64,000 bases of DNA from Rhizobiaceae bacterium MnEN-MB40S (GTDB lineage Bacteria; Pseudomonadota; Alphaproteobacteria; Rhizobiales; Rhizobiaceae). The translations under genes were made by a program, and so were the position numbers. The stretch spans positions 408,117 to 472,116 of the forward strand of contig BRLC01000002.1 of the NCBI GenBank assembly GCA_024343425.1, given 5' to 3'. Shown piece after piece: positions 17,219 through 24,644 of the stretch. The notes under the pieces were generated by a model. It had not been told where the DNA came from and searched no databases. It was given only the letters and a program-made list of their open reading frames with translations. Positions within the stretch are counted from its first letter, which is position 1, and every line of letters begins with the position of its first letter.

Positions 17219-18055
17219 TTAGAAACTCTCGCCAGCCTCGATCCGGTAATTCTGACCCTTGTCGATCATTGCAACCAGCCGGATGATACAGCCGTCGCCC
17301 CGGTCCCAGTTCCACGGGAAAAACGCAAAGGTGCAGCGCTTGCCGGTCACAGCGTCGAGATCGCCGCCCACATTCTCGATCCCCAGTATACCGGCGCGGA
17401 ACAACTTGTTGTGGACCGGCTCCCACTCGGGGAACGCCTCGTCCCATGCAATGCCGCCCGACCATTCCTTGTATTCCTCGGCCAGATGCGGCAACAGCGG
17501 ACCATTCCGGTGCGGACCGATGGCGGTCGCAAGCGGATGGTCGTTGGCCTGCGTGTCATGTCCGACGACCTTGACGCCCTTCTCGATCATCCAGTCTGCG
17601 GCCGAAGGCACAAGACCCGGACAATAGGCAAAATAGTCGCCGTCCTCATACTGCTTGTGCCAGCCCGTATTGATGATCAGGACGTCGTTCTTGCGAATTG
17701 CGTGACCACAGGCCTTCTCAAGGTCATCCGCCGTGATCTGCTCCCACTTCTCTTTTGGAATCGGGACAACCAGACCCGTGCCGAAGAAGTGCGGCAGCGG
17801 AACCTCGTCGATGAAGGGCGTGCCCTGCACCACATGCGCAGGCGCATCGATATGGGTCGTGACATGCATGGTGGTTGTAAGCGTCTGGCTCAGGACGCCG
17901 GATTTCGCCATGTAGTGCATGCGTTCGATCCGCACATCGCGAAAATACGGCCAGTTCGGGCATTGGAACCCGTAGCGGTGGCTGAGATTGTAGAACTCCA
18001 GCCCCATGTCGTTGTCGGTATTGCCCTGGAATTCGATTCCGCGAATTTCAACCAT
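17219..18055 (-). CDS. Cyclase family protein (kynurenine formamidase / isatin hydrolase-like metal hydrolase)
   Basis: 278 residues, Pfam Cyclase type. The metal-binding signature is present as HVTTHIDAPAH at 64-74 (His64, His68, Asp70, His74), and DVLIINTGWHKQY with a downstream GHDTQANDHP supplies the rest of the active site. Known members hydrolyse N-formylkynurenine or isatin, opening or cleaving amides on aromatic compounds. It is the first gene of operon 2, 65 bases downstream of the duplicated inverted repeat. GGGAGGAAAGAC precedes the ATG. Confidence 0.92.
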   Translation of the reverse strand: MVEIRGIEFQGNTDNDMGLEFYNLSHRYGFQCPNWPYFRDVRIERMHYMAKSGVLSQTLTTTMHVTTHIDAPAHVVQGTPFIDEVPLPHFFGTGLVVPIPKEKWEQITADDLEKACGHAIRKNDVLIINTGWHKQYEDGDYFAYCPGLVPSAADWMIEKGVKVVGHDTQANDHPLATAIGPHRNGPLLPHLAEEYKEWSGGIAWDEAFPEWEPVHNKLFRAGILGIENVGGDLDAVTGKRCTFAFFPWNWDRGDGCIIRLVAMIDKGQNYRIEAGESF

Positions 18056-18110
18056 GTCTTTCCTCCCTGGCCATTCACAGCGGATTTCAGTCGCAGTAAT
18101 CGACCTCTCC

Positions 18111-18225
18111 TCGTCCCGCTGTATGATACAGGTGCACCATAATACAAGCTATGTCAACTCGGTTTTCTAAGCTCGCACCGTATTGCGAACAAGGCTATAT
18201 GTTCTGCACCGCGATGCAGGACAGC
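18111..18225. repeat. Duplicated 115-bp regulatory element, copy 1
   Basis: Aligns without gaps to 24501-24615; I count about 82 identical bases of 115. The first 29 bases are nearly invariant, and further fixed landmarks (TGTCAAC, CGTATTGCG, GACAGC) stand at the same distances in both copies. Copy 1 lies upstream of operon 2 but has no regulator gene on its other side. The rest of the 199-base gap between the cyclase and amidohydrolase genes shows nothing else convincing. Confidence 0.85.
18120..18146. promoter_or_regulatory. Inverted repeat, probable operator for operon 2
   Basis: TGTATGAT, 11 bases, ATAATACA: two 8-base arms matching at 7 of 8 positions. The central 11 bases include GGTGCACC. 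The same repeat occurs at 24510-24536. It ends 65 bases before the cyclase start. The neighbouring IclR-type regulator is the obvious candidate to bind it. Confidence 0.7.
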
Positions 18226-18254
18226 TATGACCCGTCTCGCGACCACTCTTGAAT

Positions 18255-19223
18255 TCAACGGTCGAGCTTCAGCAACGATCTTGCATTGTCGTAGCAGATC
18301 AGCCTTCGCTCCTCGTCAGACAGCGGTGTCGCCTCAATCCAGTCACCTGCCTCCCTTGCCTGTTCGAACGGATAGTCGACAGAAAACAGAATCCGACCAA
18401 CTCCCATCATGTCGATGGAACAGCGTAAGGGCGCGTCAGCGCACATGCCAGACGTTGTGACCCAGACATTCTGCCTGAAATAGTCTGACGGCTGCTTTTC
18501 AAGTCGCATCTCACCCCGGTGCGATATCTCCCAGCGGCTATCGAGTCTCCACAGCAGGAACGGAAGCGCCTCGCCCAGATGTCCAAGCACCAGCCGCGCG
18601 CCGGGGTAGCGATCAAACGTGCCTGCAAAGACCAGCCGCAAGGCATGGGTCGCCGTCTCGACCGTCCATGACCAGACAGGACCATAAAGTTCCGGGTGTT
18701 CGTGATACATGTGAACAACCTCCGGCGGATTGTTCGGATGGATGTAGATCGGCGCCTTGAGATCGGATACACGCTCCCAGAAAGGAGAATACCGATCGTC
18801 ATCCAGATAGGTTCCCCCTGTCTGGCCATTGATCATGGCTCCCTGCATACCGAGATCGCGCACGCAGCGTTCCAGTTCGTCGGCGGCCTCTGACGGGTCC
18901 TGCATCGCCAGATGCGCAAAGCCGCCATAGCGGTCTGGCCGTTTGGCGATTTCCTCGGCAAGATAATCGTTGACCTTGCGCGCGCGGTCGACTGCGAGTG
19001 CGGTTCGCTTTTCCACCTGCACGCCGGGACCTGCAAGCGAGAGGATCGATTTCTCGATTCCGATTTCGTCCATGGCAGCGAGGCGGCGTTCGCCGAAATC
19101 CATAAGCGCTTCGCTCGCCTTTCCGAACAGCGCCGGACTGATGTTGACCGCCGTCGTGCCAAAGTACTCCAGGAAATCCGGATGCATGAAATGCTCTTCA
19201 AGTGCGATTTTCGGCGACTTCAC
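18255..19223 (-). CDS. Amidohydrolase_2 family protein (ACMSD / gamma-resorcylate decarboxylase-like)
   Basis: 322 residues. The active-site pattern of the metal-dependent decarboxylase branch is complete: ALEEHF (Glu9, His11), YIHPNNPP (His162), LGHLGEALPF (His215, Glu218) and FSVDYPFE (Asp283). Relatives non-oxidatively decarboxylate 2,6-dihydroxybenzoate, 5-carboxyvanillate or aminocarboxymuconate semialdehyde, so decarboxylation of an aromatic or muconate-like acid is the best guess. GTG at 19223 has GAGGAGA 7 bases upstream and gives the family N-terminus. Last gene of operon 1, 11 bases behind the M24 gene. Confidence 0.9.
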   Translation of the reverse strand: MKSPKIALEEHFMHPDFLEYFGTTAVNISPALFGKASEALMDFGERRLAAMDEIGIEKSILSLAGPGVQVEKRTALAVDRARKVNDYLAEEIAKRPDRYGGFAHLAMQDPSEAADELERCVRDLGMQGAMINGQTGGTYLDDDRYSPFWERVSDLKAPIYIHPNNPPEVVHMYHEHPELYGPVWSWTVETATHALRLVFAGTFDRYPGARLVLGHLGEALPFLLWRLDSRWEISHRGEMRLEKQPSDYFRQNVWVTTSGMCADAPLRCSIDMMGVGRILFSVDYPFEQAREAGDWIEATPLSDEERRLICYDNARSLLKLDR

Positions 19224-19234
19224 GGTCTCTCTCC

Positions 19235-20413
19235 TCAGAGCTCGAATATTTTCTTTTCGGTCTTGTGCAGGCAGTCCGAGACGCCGTTCTGCGTGATGAG
19301 ATAGTTGTCGCAGATCACGGCGAACACGCGCCCGTCGTCGTAGCCCGGATGCACTGCAAGACACATGTCCTTCGCCAGCGGCATTGTTTCGTCGCGGCGG
19401 ATCAGCGGCCGTTCCACCATCTCGCACCCTTGTCCGTGGGCATAGAGTCTGGTCTCCGGCGGCAGGCCCCTTTGCTGCATCCAGTCGTCATGCGCAGCGG
19501 CAATCTCCGCTGGGTCTGCGCCCGGACGCATCATCGCCAATGTATGGGCTTGCGCCGCTTTGACGGTCTCGAAAGCGTTCGAAAGATGTTCGTCAGCCTG
19601 GCCCAGCACCATCGTGCGGGCGATTTCGACGAAGAACCCGCCCGGACCGTTGATTTCTATCAACAGCGACATGTGATCGCCCGCCTCGATGGTCCTTGTC
19701 TGGAATGGCCGATTGAGGAAACGCGATGGTTTTCCGAGCGGCGACGAAAGTCCGAGATAAATTCCCTGATCGCTGCCAAGCCTTCGACCAACTCCCTCGG
19801 CATGGGCGGCGACGTCGCGATCCGTGACGCCAGGGCGGATGAAGTCGCACACCTCCTCGAAGACACGGTCCTGCAACGCAGCTGTTTTTCTGATCAGGAG
19901 AACCTCTTCCTCGCTTTTTACCGCCTTGGCGGCATCGAGCCGGTCTGTGGCGTCAACGAGATCAAACGCCGGCTCGGCTGTCTGCAGCGCCGTCATGAGC
20001 GAGTGCGGCAGCGCCCCGGGCGTCAACAATCCGATACGCCGCGCATCCACGTCTTTCAAAGCTTTCACCAGCAGCGCAGCGTCGTAGTCAATGGTGTAGT
20101 CGATGGAGACGAAAGACGGCGTGTTCAGCAGCCTGCCAACACCCCGGTTGACGCAATCACCGGCCGGAACCAGGCGATCCGTTTCGAAAGCGCCCATCTC
20201 GATAATGGTCATCGGGCGATCGCGAAAAAACACAACGGTCCGCGGGTAACCATTATTGGCCGGAATATCGGTCAGCCAGCGAACATAACCGCCCATCCAG
20301 TCCTCGCGCGCCTGAGTCACGATGGCGTCGACGCCGAGTTCTTCCATCACGCCTCGCGTCACTGTCCAGCGACGTTCCAGTTCGGAGTAGGAAACCGGGG
20401 AATTGGTCTGCAT
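19235..20413 (-). CDS. M24 (creatinase/aminopeptidase fold) family protein with non-canonical metal site
   Basis: 392 residues: creatinase-type N-terminal domain (about 1-165) and pita-bread C-terminal domain. In peptidases of this family the metal ligands are Asp, Asp, His, Glu, Glu. Here the first two align with Glu253 (LIEING) and Glu263 (VEIART), His326 is kept (AHGQG), the EPG Glu is replaced by His355 (AVHPG), and the last lies in VICDNYL with Asp369. Prolidase activity is therefore unlikely; another hydrolase or lyase role is more plausible, since the fold also supports creatinase, ectoine hydrolase and DMSP lyase. Cytoplasmic; 9 bases behind the dehydrogenase stop. Confidence 0.88.
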   Translation of the reverse strand: MQTNSPVSYSELERRWTVTRGVMEELGVDAIVTQAREDWMGGYVRWLTDIPANNGYPRTVVFFRDRPMTIIEMGAFETDRLVPAGDCVNRGVGRLLNTPSFVSIDYTIDYDAALLVKALKDVDARRIGLLTPGALPHSLMTALQTAEPAFDLVDATDRLDAAKAVKSEEEVLLIRKTAALQDRVFEEVCDFIRPGVTDRDVAAHAEGVGRRLGSDQGIYLGLSSPLGKPSRFLNRPFQTRTIEAGDHMSLLIEINGPGGFFVEIARTMVLGQADEHLSNAFETVKAAQAHTLAMMRPGADPAEIAAAHDDWMQQRGLPPETRLYAHGQGCEMVERPLIRRDETMPLAKDMCLAVHPGYDDGRVFAVICDNYLITQNGVSDCLHKTEKKIFEL

Positions 20414-20422
20414 CAGTTTTCT

Positions 20423-21373
20423 CTACCTTCTCGCCGCCGACGTCAGCGCTTCGGGTCCGCCGCTCGCGTAGGCGCGTAAGTTTTCGAGAACGATCGGAAA
20501 GCATTGCTTGTGATAAATATCGGCGAATCCGCCCACATGCGGCGTCAGAATGACGTTTGGCGCCTGCCAGATTGGATCGTCTGAAGGCAGCGGCTCTCTC
20601 TCGAACACGTCGAGGCCGGCGCCGGCGATTTCACCTTTCTGCAGGGCCTCGATCAACGCAGACTCGTCCACACATCCGCCCCGCGCCATATTGATGAGAA
20701 AGGCCGACGGCTTCATCGCAGAAAGGATGCCGGCGTCAATGATATTGCGCGTTTCATCCGATAGCGGCACGAGCACAATCAGAAAATCTGCTTCGGAGGC
20801 TGCTTCTTCAAGGCGCGCGCGCGGATAAACGCGGTCAACATGCGGCGCCGTGCTGCGGCCATTGGAAACACCCGTGACAGTCATTCCAAGCACCGAACAG
20901 ACATTGGCGATGGTCTCGGCGATACTGCCGAGGCCAAGGAGGCAAACTGTCTTTTCATAGAGAAGCGGCTGCGGCTGGCGATCCCAAACCGCAGCTTTCT
21001 GATTTTCGAGCATATGGGGAAAATCTCGAACAAGGTTCAGCATGAACAGCAGCGCAAGCTCCGACATTTGCGTCCCATGCAATCGCGCGCATTTCGTGAT
21101 CGGAACGTTCTTCGGCATTTCCTGCATGGCGAGGAGATTGTCTATGCCGGTCGTCAAGGACTGCACCCACTCGAGGTTTTTCATCGACGAGATGAGCTGC
21201 GGAGGCATTTGCGGCCCGATCCCGATGATTGCGCTGGCGTCCGCTGCATGACGCATTGCATCTTCAAGTGAGTAAGCGGGCCGAAATTCGAAGTCCGGAA
21301 AGAGCTCCGAGAATTGCTCAACATATGAGTCGGTCCACTCGGGGCGTTCGTGTCGGATAAGGATGGTTTTCAT
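20423..21373 (-). CDS. D-isomer-specific 2-hydroxyacid dehydrogenase family protein
   Basis: 316 residues, NAD(P)-dependent reduction of 2-oxo acids or the reverse. Nucleotide-binding loop GLGSIA at 147-152 (last Gly replaced by Ala), catalytic Arg231 (MARGG), Glu260 (DVFEREPL) and His279 (TPHVGG) are all present. It sits between the TRAP permease and the M24 gene in operon 1, suggesting that a 2-hydroxy or 2-oxo acid is an intermediate. Confidence 0.92.
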   Translation of the reverse strand: MKTILIRHERPEWTDSYVEQFSELFPDFEFRPAYSLEDAMRHAADASAIIGIGPQMPPQLISSMKNLEWVQSLTTGIDNLLAMQEMPKNVPITKCARLHGTQMSELALLFMLNLVRDFPHMLENQKAAVWDRQPQPLLYEKTVCLLGLGSIAETIANVCSVLGMTVTGVSNGRSTAPHVDRVYPRARLEEAASEADFLIVLVPLSDETRNIIDAGILSAMKPSAFLINMARGGCVDESALIEALQKGEIAGAGLDVFEREPLPSDDPIWQAPNVILTPHVGGFADIYHKQCFPIVLENLRAYASGGPEALTSAARR

Positions 21374-21380
21374 AACATTC

Positions 21381-22682
21381 TCAATTGTAGAAAAGCTCCG
21401 GAAGCCAGAGCGCCAGTTGCGGGAAGACGAACATCAGAATGATTAGAGCCACCGGAGCCAGGAGGAAGGGCAGGATTCCCCGGTAAATCTGCCTGATATT
21501 CAGCTCTCTGACCTGCGCGCGGATGATGAAGAGGTTCATACCGACAGGCGGCGTAATTAGGCCGAGTTCGACCAGCACCGCGACGAGCACGCCGAACCAG
21601 ATCGGGTCGAACCCGTATCCAACGACCACGGGAAGGAAAACCGGCACTGTTATCAGCACCATCCCCAGCCCCTCAAGAAAACATCCCAAAACGATGTAGA
21701 TGACGATGATCAGCCCCATCACGACGAAGACGTTGAGTTCCGCGTCCTGGGCCAGTTGCAGCAGCGTGTCGGGAAGCCGGGTCTGGACGATGAAATTGGC
21801 GAACAGCGTCGCCCCTATGATGATCATAAAAAGGGCGCAGGAGACGATCACGCTTGCCTGAATGGCTGCAATCAGCCGCGCGCCATCGAGCGTCCGCTTG
21901 AGAAAACCCAGAACGATGGCGCCGAACGCTCCGACCGAAGCGGCTTCAGTCGGACTGAAAACGCCGGCGTAAATGCCGCCGATCGTCAGAACAAACAGCA
22001 GAACGAATTGCCAGGGATCTTTTAGCGCAGACAGGCGCTGGCCGATCGAGGCGCCCGCCTCAAGCGGCGCTGCGCCGGCGCGATGAGCAAGCCAGATCGC
22101 GACCAGTATATAGAGAACCAGCAGCACGAGGCCGGGTATCATCGACGCTGCAAACAGACGCGCAACGCTTGTTTCGGTAATCGAACCGTAGATGACAAGG
22201 ATGATCGATGGAGGGATGAGGATGCCGAGCGACCCGCCGGCTGCGACCGACGCCGCCGAAAAACTCGGTTCATAACCGGCCCTGTTCATTTCCGGCATGG
22301 CGATCCGCGTCATGCTCGCCGCAGTCGCGACCGAACTGCCGCAGATAGCGCCAAAGGCGCCGGATGCGGCGATCGACGCCAGGGAGAGGCCGCCGCGCAA
22401 GCCGGAGAGCAAAACCCGCGCCGCATTGAAGAGTTCCGCAGACATACGGGAACCGGAGGCGATTTCTCCCATCAGCACAAACAGCGGAATAACGGACAGA
22501 TTGTAGTTTGAAGCAACGTCGAAAAGAGTGGTGCCGGCCGTGAACTTGGCGGTCATCAGGCTGTTGAGCGTCCAGTTGCCAGCAATGCCAATGACCGCGA
22601 GCGCGATCCAGACGGGTTGACGGAACGCCAGCATGACAAGCATCAATCCTATCCCGCCAAGGCCGAGCGCAAAGCTGCTCAC
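21381..22682 (-). CDS. TRAP transporter large permease subunit (DctM type)
   Basis: 433 residues with about twelve hydrophobic segments; the DctM hallmarks include SVIPLFVLMGEIAS, AICGSSVATAASM and the C-terminal GLITPPVGMNLFII. GTG at 22682 overlaps the DctQ stop (GTGA), and the protein begins SSFALGLGG; a longer frame runs back into dctQ and is rejected. With DctQ it forms the sodium-coupled membrane unit for a carboxylate. Confidence 0.94.
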   Translation of the reverse strand: MSSFALGLGGIGLMLVMLAFRQPVWIALAVIGIAGNWTLNSLMTAKFTAGTTLFDVASNYNLSVIPLFVLMGEIASGSRMSAELFNAARVLLSGLRGGLSLASIAASGAFGAICGSSVATAASMTRIAMPEMNRAGYEPSFSAASVAAGGSLGILIPPSIILVIYGSITETSVARLFAASMIPGLVLLVLYILVAIWLAHRAGAAPLEAGASIGQRLSALKDPWQFVLLFVLTIGGIYAGVFSPTEAASVGAFGAIVLGFLKRTLDGARLIAAIQASVIVSCALFMIIIGATLFANFIVQTRLPDTLLQLAQDAELNVFVVMGLIIVIYIVLGCFLEGLGMVLITVPVFLPVVVGYGFDPIWFGVLVAVLVELGLITPPVGMNLFIIRAQVRELNIRQIYRGILPFLLAPVALIILMFVFPQLALWLPELFYN

Positions 22683-23188
22683 GACTTGTCCTCGCCCGGG
22701 ACGCTGTCCTGGGCGCCGCGCAAATTCGACCTCAATTGCATGAGATAGGCCCAAAGAATTCCGACCAGACCGAGGAAAGCGACACCCCAAAGAGGCCATT
22801 TCGGCATACCGAGTTCAAGGGACCGCTCTCCCCAGCGCCAGGCGTCCAGCGCAGGCGTTATCATAGCCCATCCGAGAAACAGGAAAATCACGCCGCCGGT
22901 CAGAGATGCAATGACAGCAAGTACGCGGATAGTGGTGTTCGAGACAAACCCGTCGATCAGGTCGATCATGATTTCTCTTCGGCCAGCGACCACGGGCGCA
23001 ATGCCGAACACGGTCATGACGAGCAGAGCAATACTGACCACATCATAGGCGCCCTGGATCGGAGTGTTGAATACAGCACGGAGGATCACGTCGCCGACAA
23101 CCACCAGCATCATCGCGCAAAGCGCCAGACTGGCGATCCAGTGCAAAACCCTCATCGTTCTGCCTGCCTGGTGGTCGGGATCGGTCAC
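22679..23188 (-). CDS. TRAP transporter small permease subunit (DctQ type)
   Basis: 169 residues with four hydrophobic helices (first MRVLHWIASLALCAMMLVVV near 13-31) and the DctQ motif RREIMIDLI between helices 2 and 3. GTG at 23188 is favoured by AAGG 9 bases upstream and family length; ATG at 23155 would remove 11 residues. Its leader contains the terminator-like hairpin that follows dctP. Confidence 0.9.
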   Translation of the reverse strand: MTDPDHQAGRTMRVLHWIASLALCAMMLVVVGDVILRAVFNTPIQGAYDVVSIALLVMTVFGIAPVVAGRREIMIDLIDGFVSNTTIRVLAVIASLTGGVIFLFLGWAMITPALDAWRWGERSLELGMPKWPLWGVAFLGLVGILWAYLMQLRSNLRGAQDSVPGEDKS

Positions 23189-23198
23189 TTTATCTGCC

Positions 23199-23230
23199 TT
23201 AAAAAAATTTGGCCCGCCCGAAGGCGGGCC
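23199..23230 (-). terminator. Terminator/attenuator between dctP and dctQ
   Basis: Minus strand GGCCCGCC (23230-23223), loop TTCG, GGCGGGCC (23218-23211), then AAATTTTTTT. An 8-bp GC stem with UUCG tetraloop and a seven-U run, only 5 bases behind the dctP stop. Because dctQM must still be expressed, partial read-through is expected, giving more binding protein than permease. The U run abuts the dctQ ribosome-binding site. Confidence 0.85.
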
Positions 23231-23234
23231 AGGC

Positions 23235-24221
23235 TCATTTTTTATAGGCCTCGACGAATTCTGCAGCATTGCCGCCAACGGACGCGATCGACGAATCGAC
23301 GATATCCTTGAACGCCCCCTGGAGATCAGCAATCTGGTCATCGCTCAACGTGACGATGTTTACCCCCGCCTCCTCCATGTAGTCGCGGCCGTGTCCTTCG
23401 CTTTCGTCCCACAGGGCGCCGAACCAGGCGGCGCGGTCAGGACCAGTGGTCTCATCGATCAGCTTCTGCAGTTCCGGTGAAAGCCGGTCATAGGCGGCGT
23501 CACTCATGACGACCGCAAACGTCGCGGAAGCAAGACCCGGCTCCATGGAGTATTCGGTAACTGGAGCGAGATCGAACGCCTTCGTTGCCTCGAAGGGAAA
23601 GGATGCGCCGTCGACTACCCCCTTACCCATAGCGTCCGCGGTTTCAGCTGGAGGTACGGGAACCGGAGTCGCGCCCATGCTCTCCACGATTTTCTGCCAG
23701 GTCGATCCCGCATAGCGGATACGCTTACCTTCGAGATTTCCAAGATCACTCGGGTCGGCGTCGGCAAAGTGCATCTTGAGCGGCGGCGTCACGGCCAGCC
23801 AGAGAATATGCGTTCCCTCGTGTTCTCCTGCCAGGTACTCCGGCGCCAGTTCAGTCAGGCGACGCGAGCTGACGGCGCTCTCGCTGCCGCCGGACGGATA
23901 GGTCAGAGGCAATCCGGCCAGTTCGGTCATCGGAAAGCGGCCAGGCGTCAAGCCGTGCAGAAAGATGGCGATATCGGCGCCGCCGGAACGCACCAGGTCG
24001 AACTGTCGTGGCGGCGGACCAAGTTGACCGGCCGGAAAGACTTCGATTTCCAGTTCACCACCGGATTTCTCGTTCAGCTCTTCTCCCCAGTCATTGACCG
24101 CCTTGACGAAGGTATGCATCGGCGGAAGAAAGGTCGTGACCTTGAGCGTTTCGGCTATGGCCGGCGTCGAGACAAATCCGGCGACAAACACGCCGGCAAT
24201 TGCAAAGTGTCTGAATTTCAT
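23235..24221 (-). CDS. TRAP transporter substrate-binding protein (DctP type)
   Basis: 328 residues with a Sec signal peptide (MKFRHFAIAGVFVAGFVSTP, cleavage after AIA near 23) and a periplasmic DctP fold. The Arg that binds substrate carboxylates in this family fits KRIRYAGSTWQKIVESMGA or a nearby Arg. It binds the operon 1 substrate, so that substrate is probably an organic acid. GGGAGGTAACGAC precedes the ATG, and the Shine-Dalgarno lies inside the end of an upstream small ORF. Confidence 0.94.
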   Translation of the reverse strand: MKFRHFAIAGVFVAGFVSTPAIAETLKVTTFLPPMHTFVKAVNDWGEELNEKSGGELEIEVFPAGQLGPPPRQFDLVRSGGADIAIFLHGLTPGRFPMTELAGLPLTYPSGGSESAVSSRRLTELAPEYLAGEHEGTHILWLAVTPPLKMHFADADPSDLGNLEGKRIRYAGSTWQKIVESMGATPVPVPPAETADAMGKGVVDGASFPFEATKAFDLAPVTEYSMEPGLASATFAVVMSDAAYDRLSPELQKLIDETTGPDRAAWFGALWDESEGHGRDYMEEAGVNIVTLSDDQIADLQGAFKDIVDSSIASVGGNAAEFVEAYKK

Positions 24222-24225
24222 GTCG

Positions 24226-24402
24226 TTACCTCCCTGGAATGTGACATGTTGGAATTCTGCAAGGACGCTTGCCAGGCAAAACCGCGGGATCGCGTCCTAA
24301 TCGCGTAACTTTTCGGCCACGCACTCCGAAACCCTGCGGTCTCGCGCGGCAGATGCTGGCTACCGCAAACGGCTGCGTCGTTGTGAAACGCTCAATCGGC
24401 AT
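24226..24402 (-). CDS. 58-codon ORF before dctP, possible cupin-gene remnant or coupled leader
   Basis: Encodes a basic 58-residue product starting MPIERFTTTQPFAV. The ATG has GGGAGGA at ideal distance and stands behind a hairpin, both paralogous to the region before the cupin gene, whose product starts MLIKRFEDAQAYEA. After about 14 residues the similarity fades and the sequence becomes Arg/Pro rich. It ends TAA 4 bases before the dctP start, with the dctP ribosome-binding site inside its last codons, so its translation could be coupled to dctP. It may be a decayed cupin copy or a leader; no function can be assigned. Confidence 0.4.
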   Translation of the reverse strand: MPIERFTTTQPFAVASICRARPQGFGVRGRKVTRLGRDPAVLPGKRPCRIPTCHIPGR

Positions 24403-24407
24403 TGCGT

Positions 24408-24441
24408 TCCTCCCATCAACAGCTCGCCGCCCTCCCGGCGA
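24408..24441 (-). promoter_or_regulatory. Hairpin plus strong ribosome-binding site, paralogue of 17178-17212
   Basis: Minus strand TCGCCG-GGAGGG-CGGCGA (24441-24436 and 24429-24424), a perfect 6-bp stem, then GGGAGGA (24414-24408). About 32 of 40 bases match the cupin-leader copy, and paired stem bases change together (T-A in one copy, C-G in the other), which argues that the hairpin itself is maintained. Confidence 0.6.
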
Positions 24442-24489
24442 TGAGTGGCTCAGAGACTGTTGCCGACCGTGGTCCGGGAACTCCAGACT

Positions 24490-24536
24490 TTGATCAAACT
24501 TCGTCCCGCTGTATGATACAGGTGAACCATTATACA
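24490..24536 (+). promoter_or_regulatory. iclR-type promoter overlapping the inverted repeat
   Basis: TTGATC (24490-24495), 16 bases, TATGAT (24512-24517) is a fair sigma-70-type promoter directed at the regulator. The -10 lies within the left arm of the inverted repeat TGTATGAT-N11-ATTATACA (24510-24536), so a protein bound there would block this promoter. Autoregulation plus control of the divergent TRAP operon is inferred. Confidence 0.6.
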
Positions 24537-24615
24537 GGATGTGTCAACATCGATTCCAGTGAACGCATCGTATTGCGGATATATGGACAGAATTTGCATC
24601 ACTATGTAAGACAGC
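24501..24615. repeat. Duplicated 115-bp regulatory element, copy 2
   Basis: Partner of 18111-18225 in the same orientation. It lies between dctP operon 1 (minus) and the iclR-type gene (plus), so it is a divergent control region. The part to the right of the inverted repeat leads into the regulator gene, whose start is 30 bases beyond the end of detectable similarity. Confidence 0.85.
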
Positions 24616-24644
24616 GGAGATTTGAATCAGTTCAGAGGCATGGC

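Noticed and set aside
18147..18157. TTGACA on the minus strand next to both inverted repeats as a -35
   Set aside because: With 16-18 base spacing the -10 position reads CACCTG-like sequence, and the TATTAT/TATAAT hexamers are only 7 bases away. The block is conserved but not a normal sigma-70 promoter as read.
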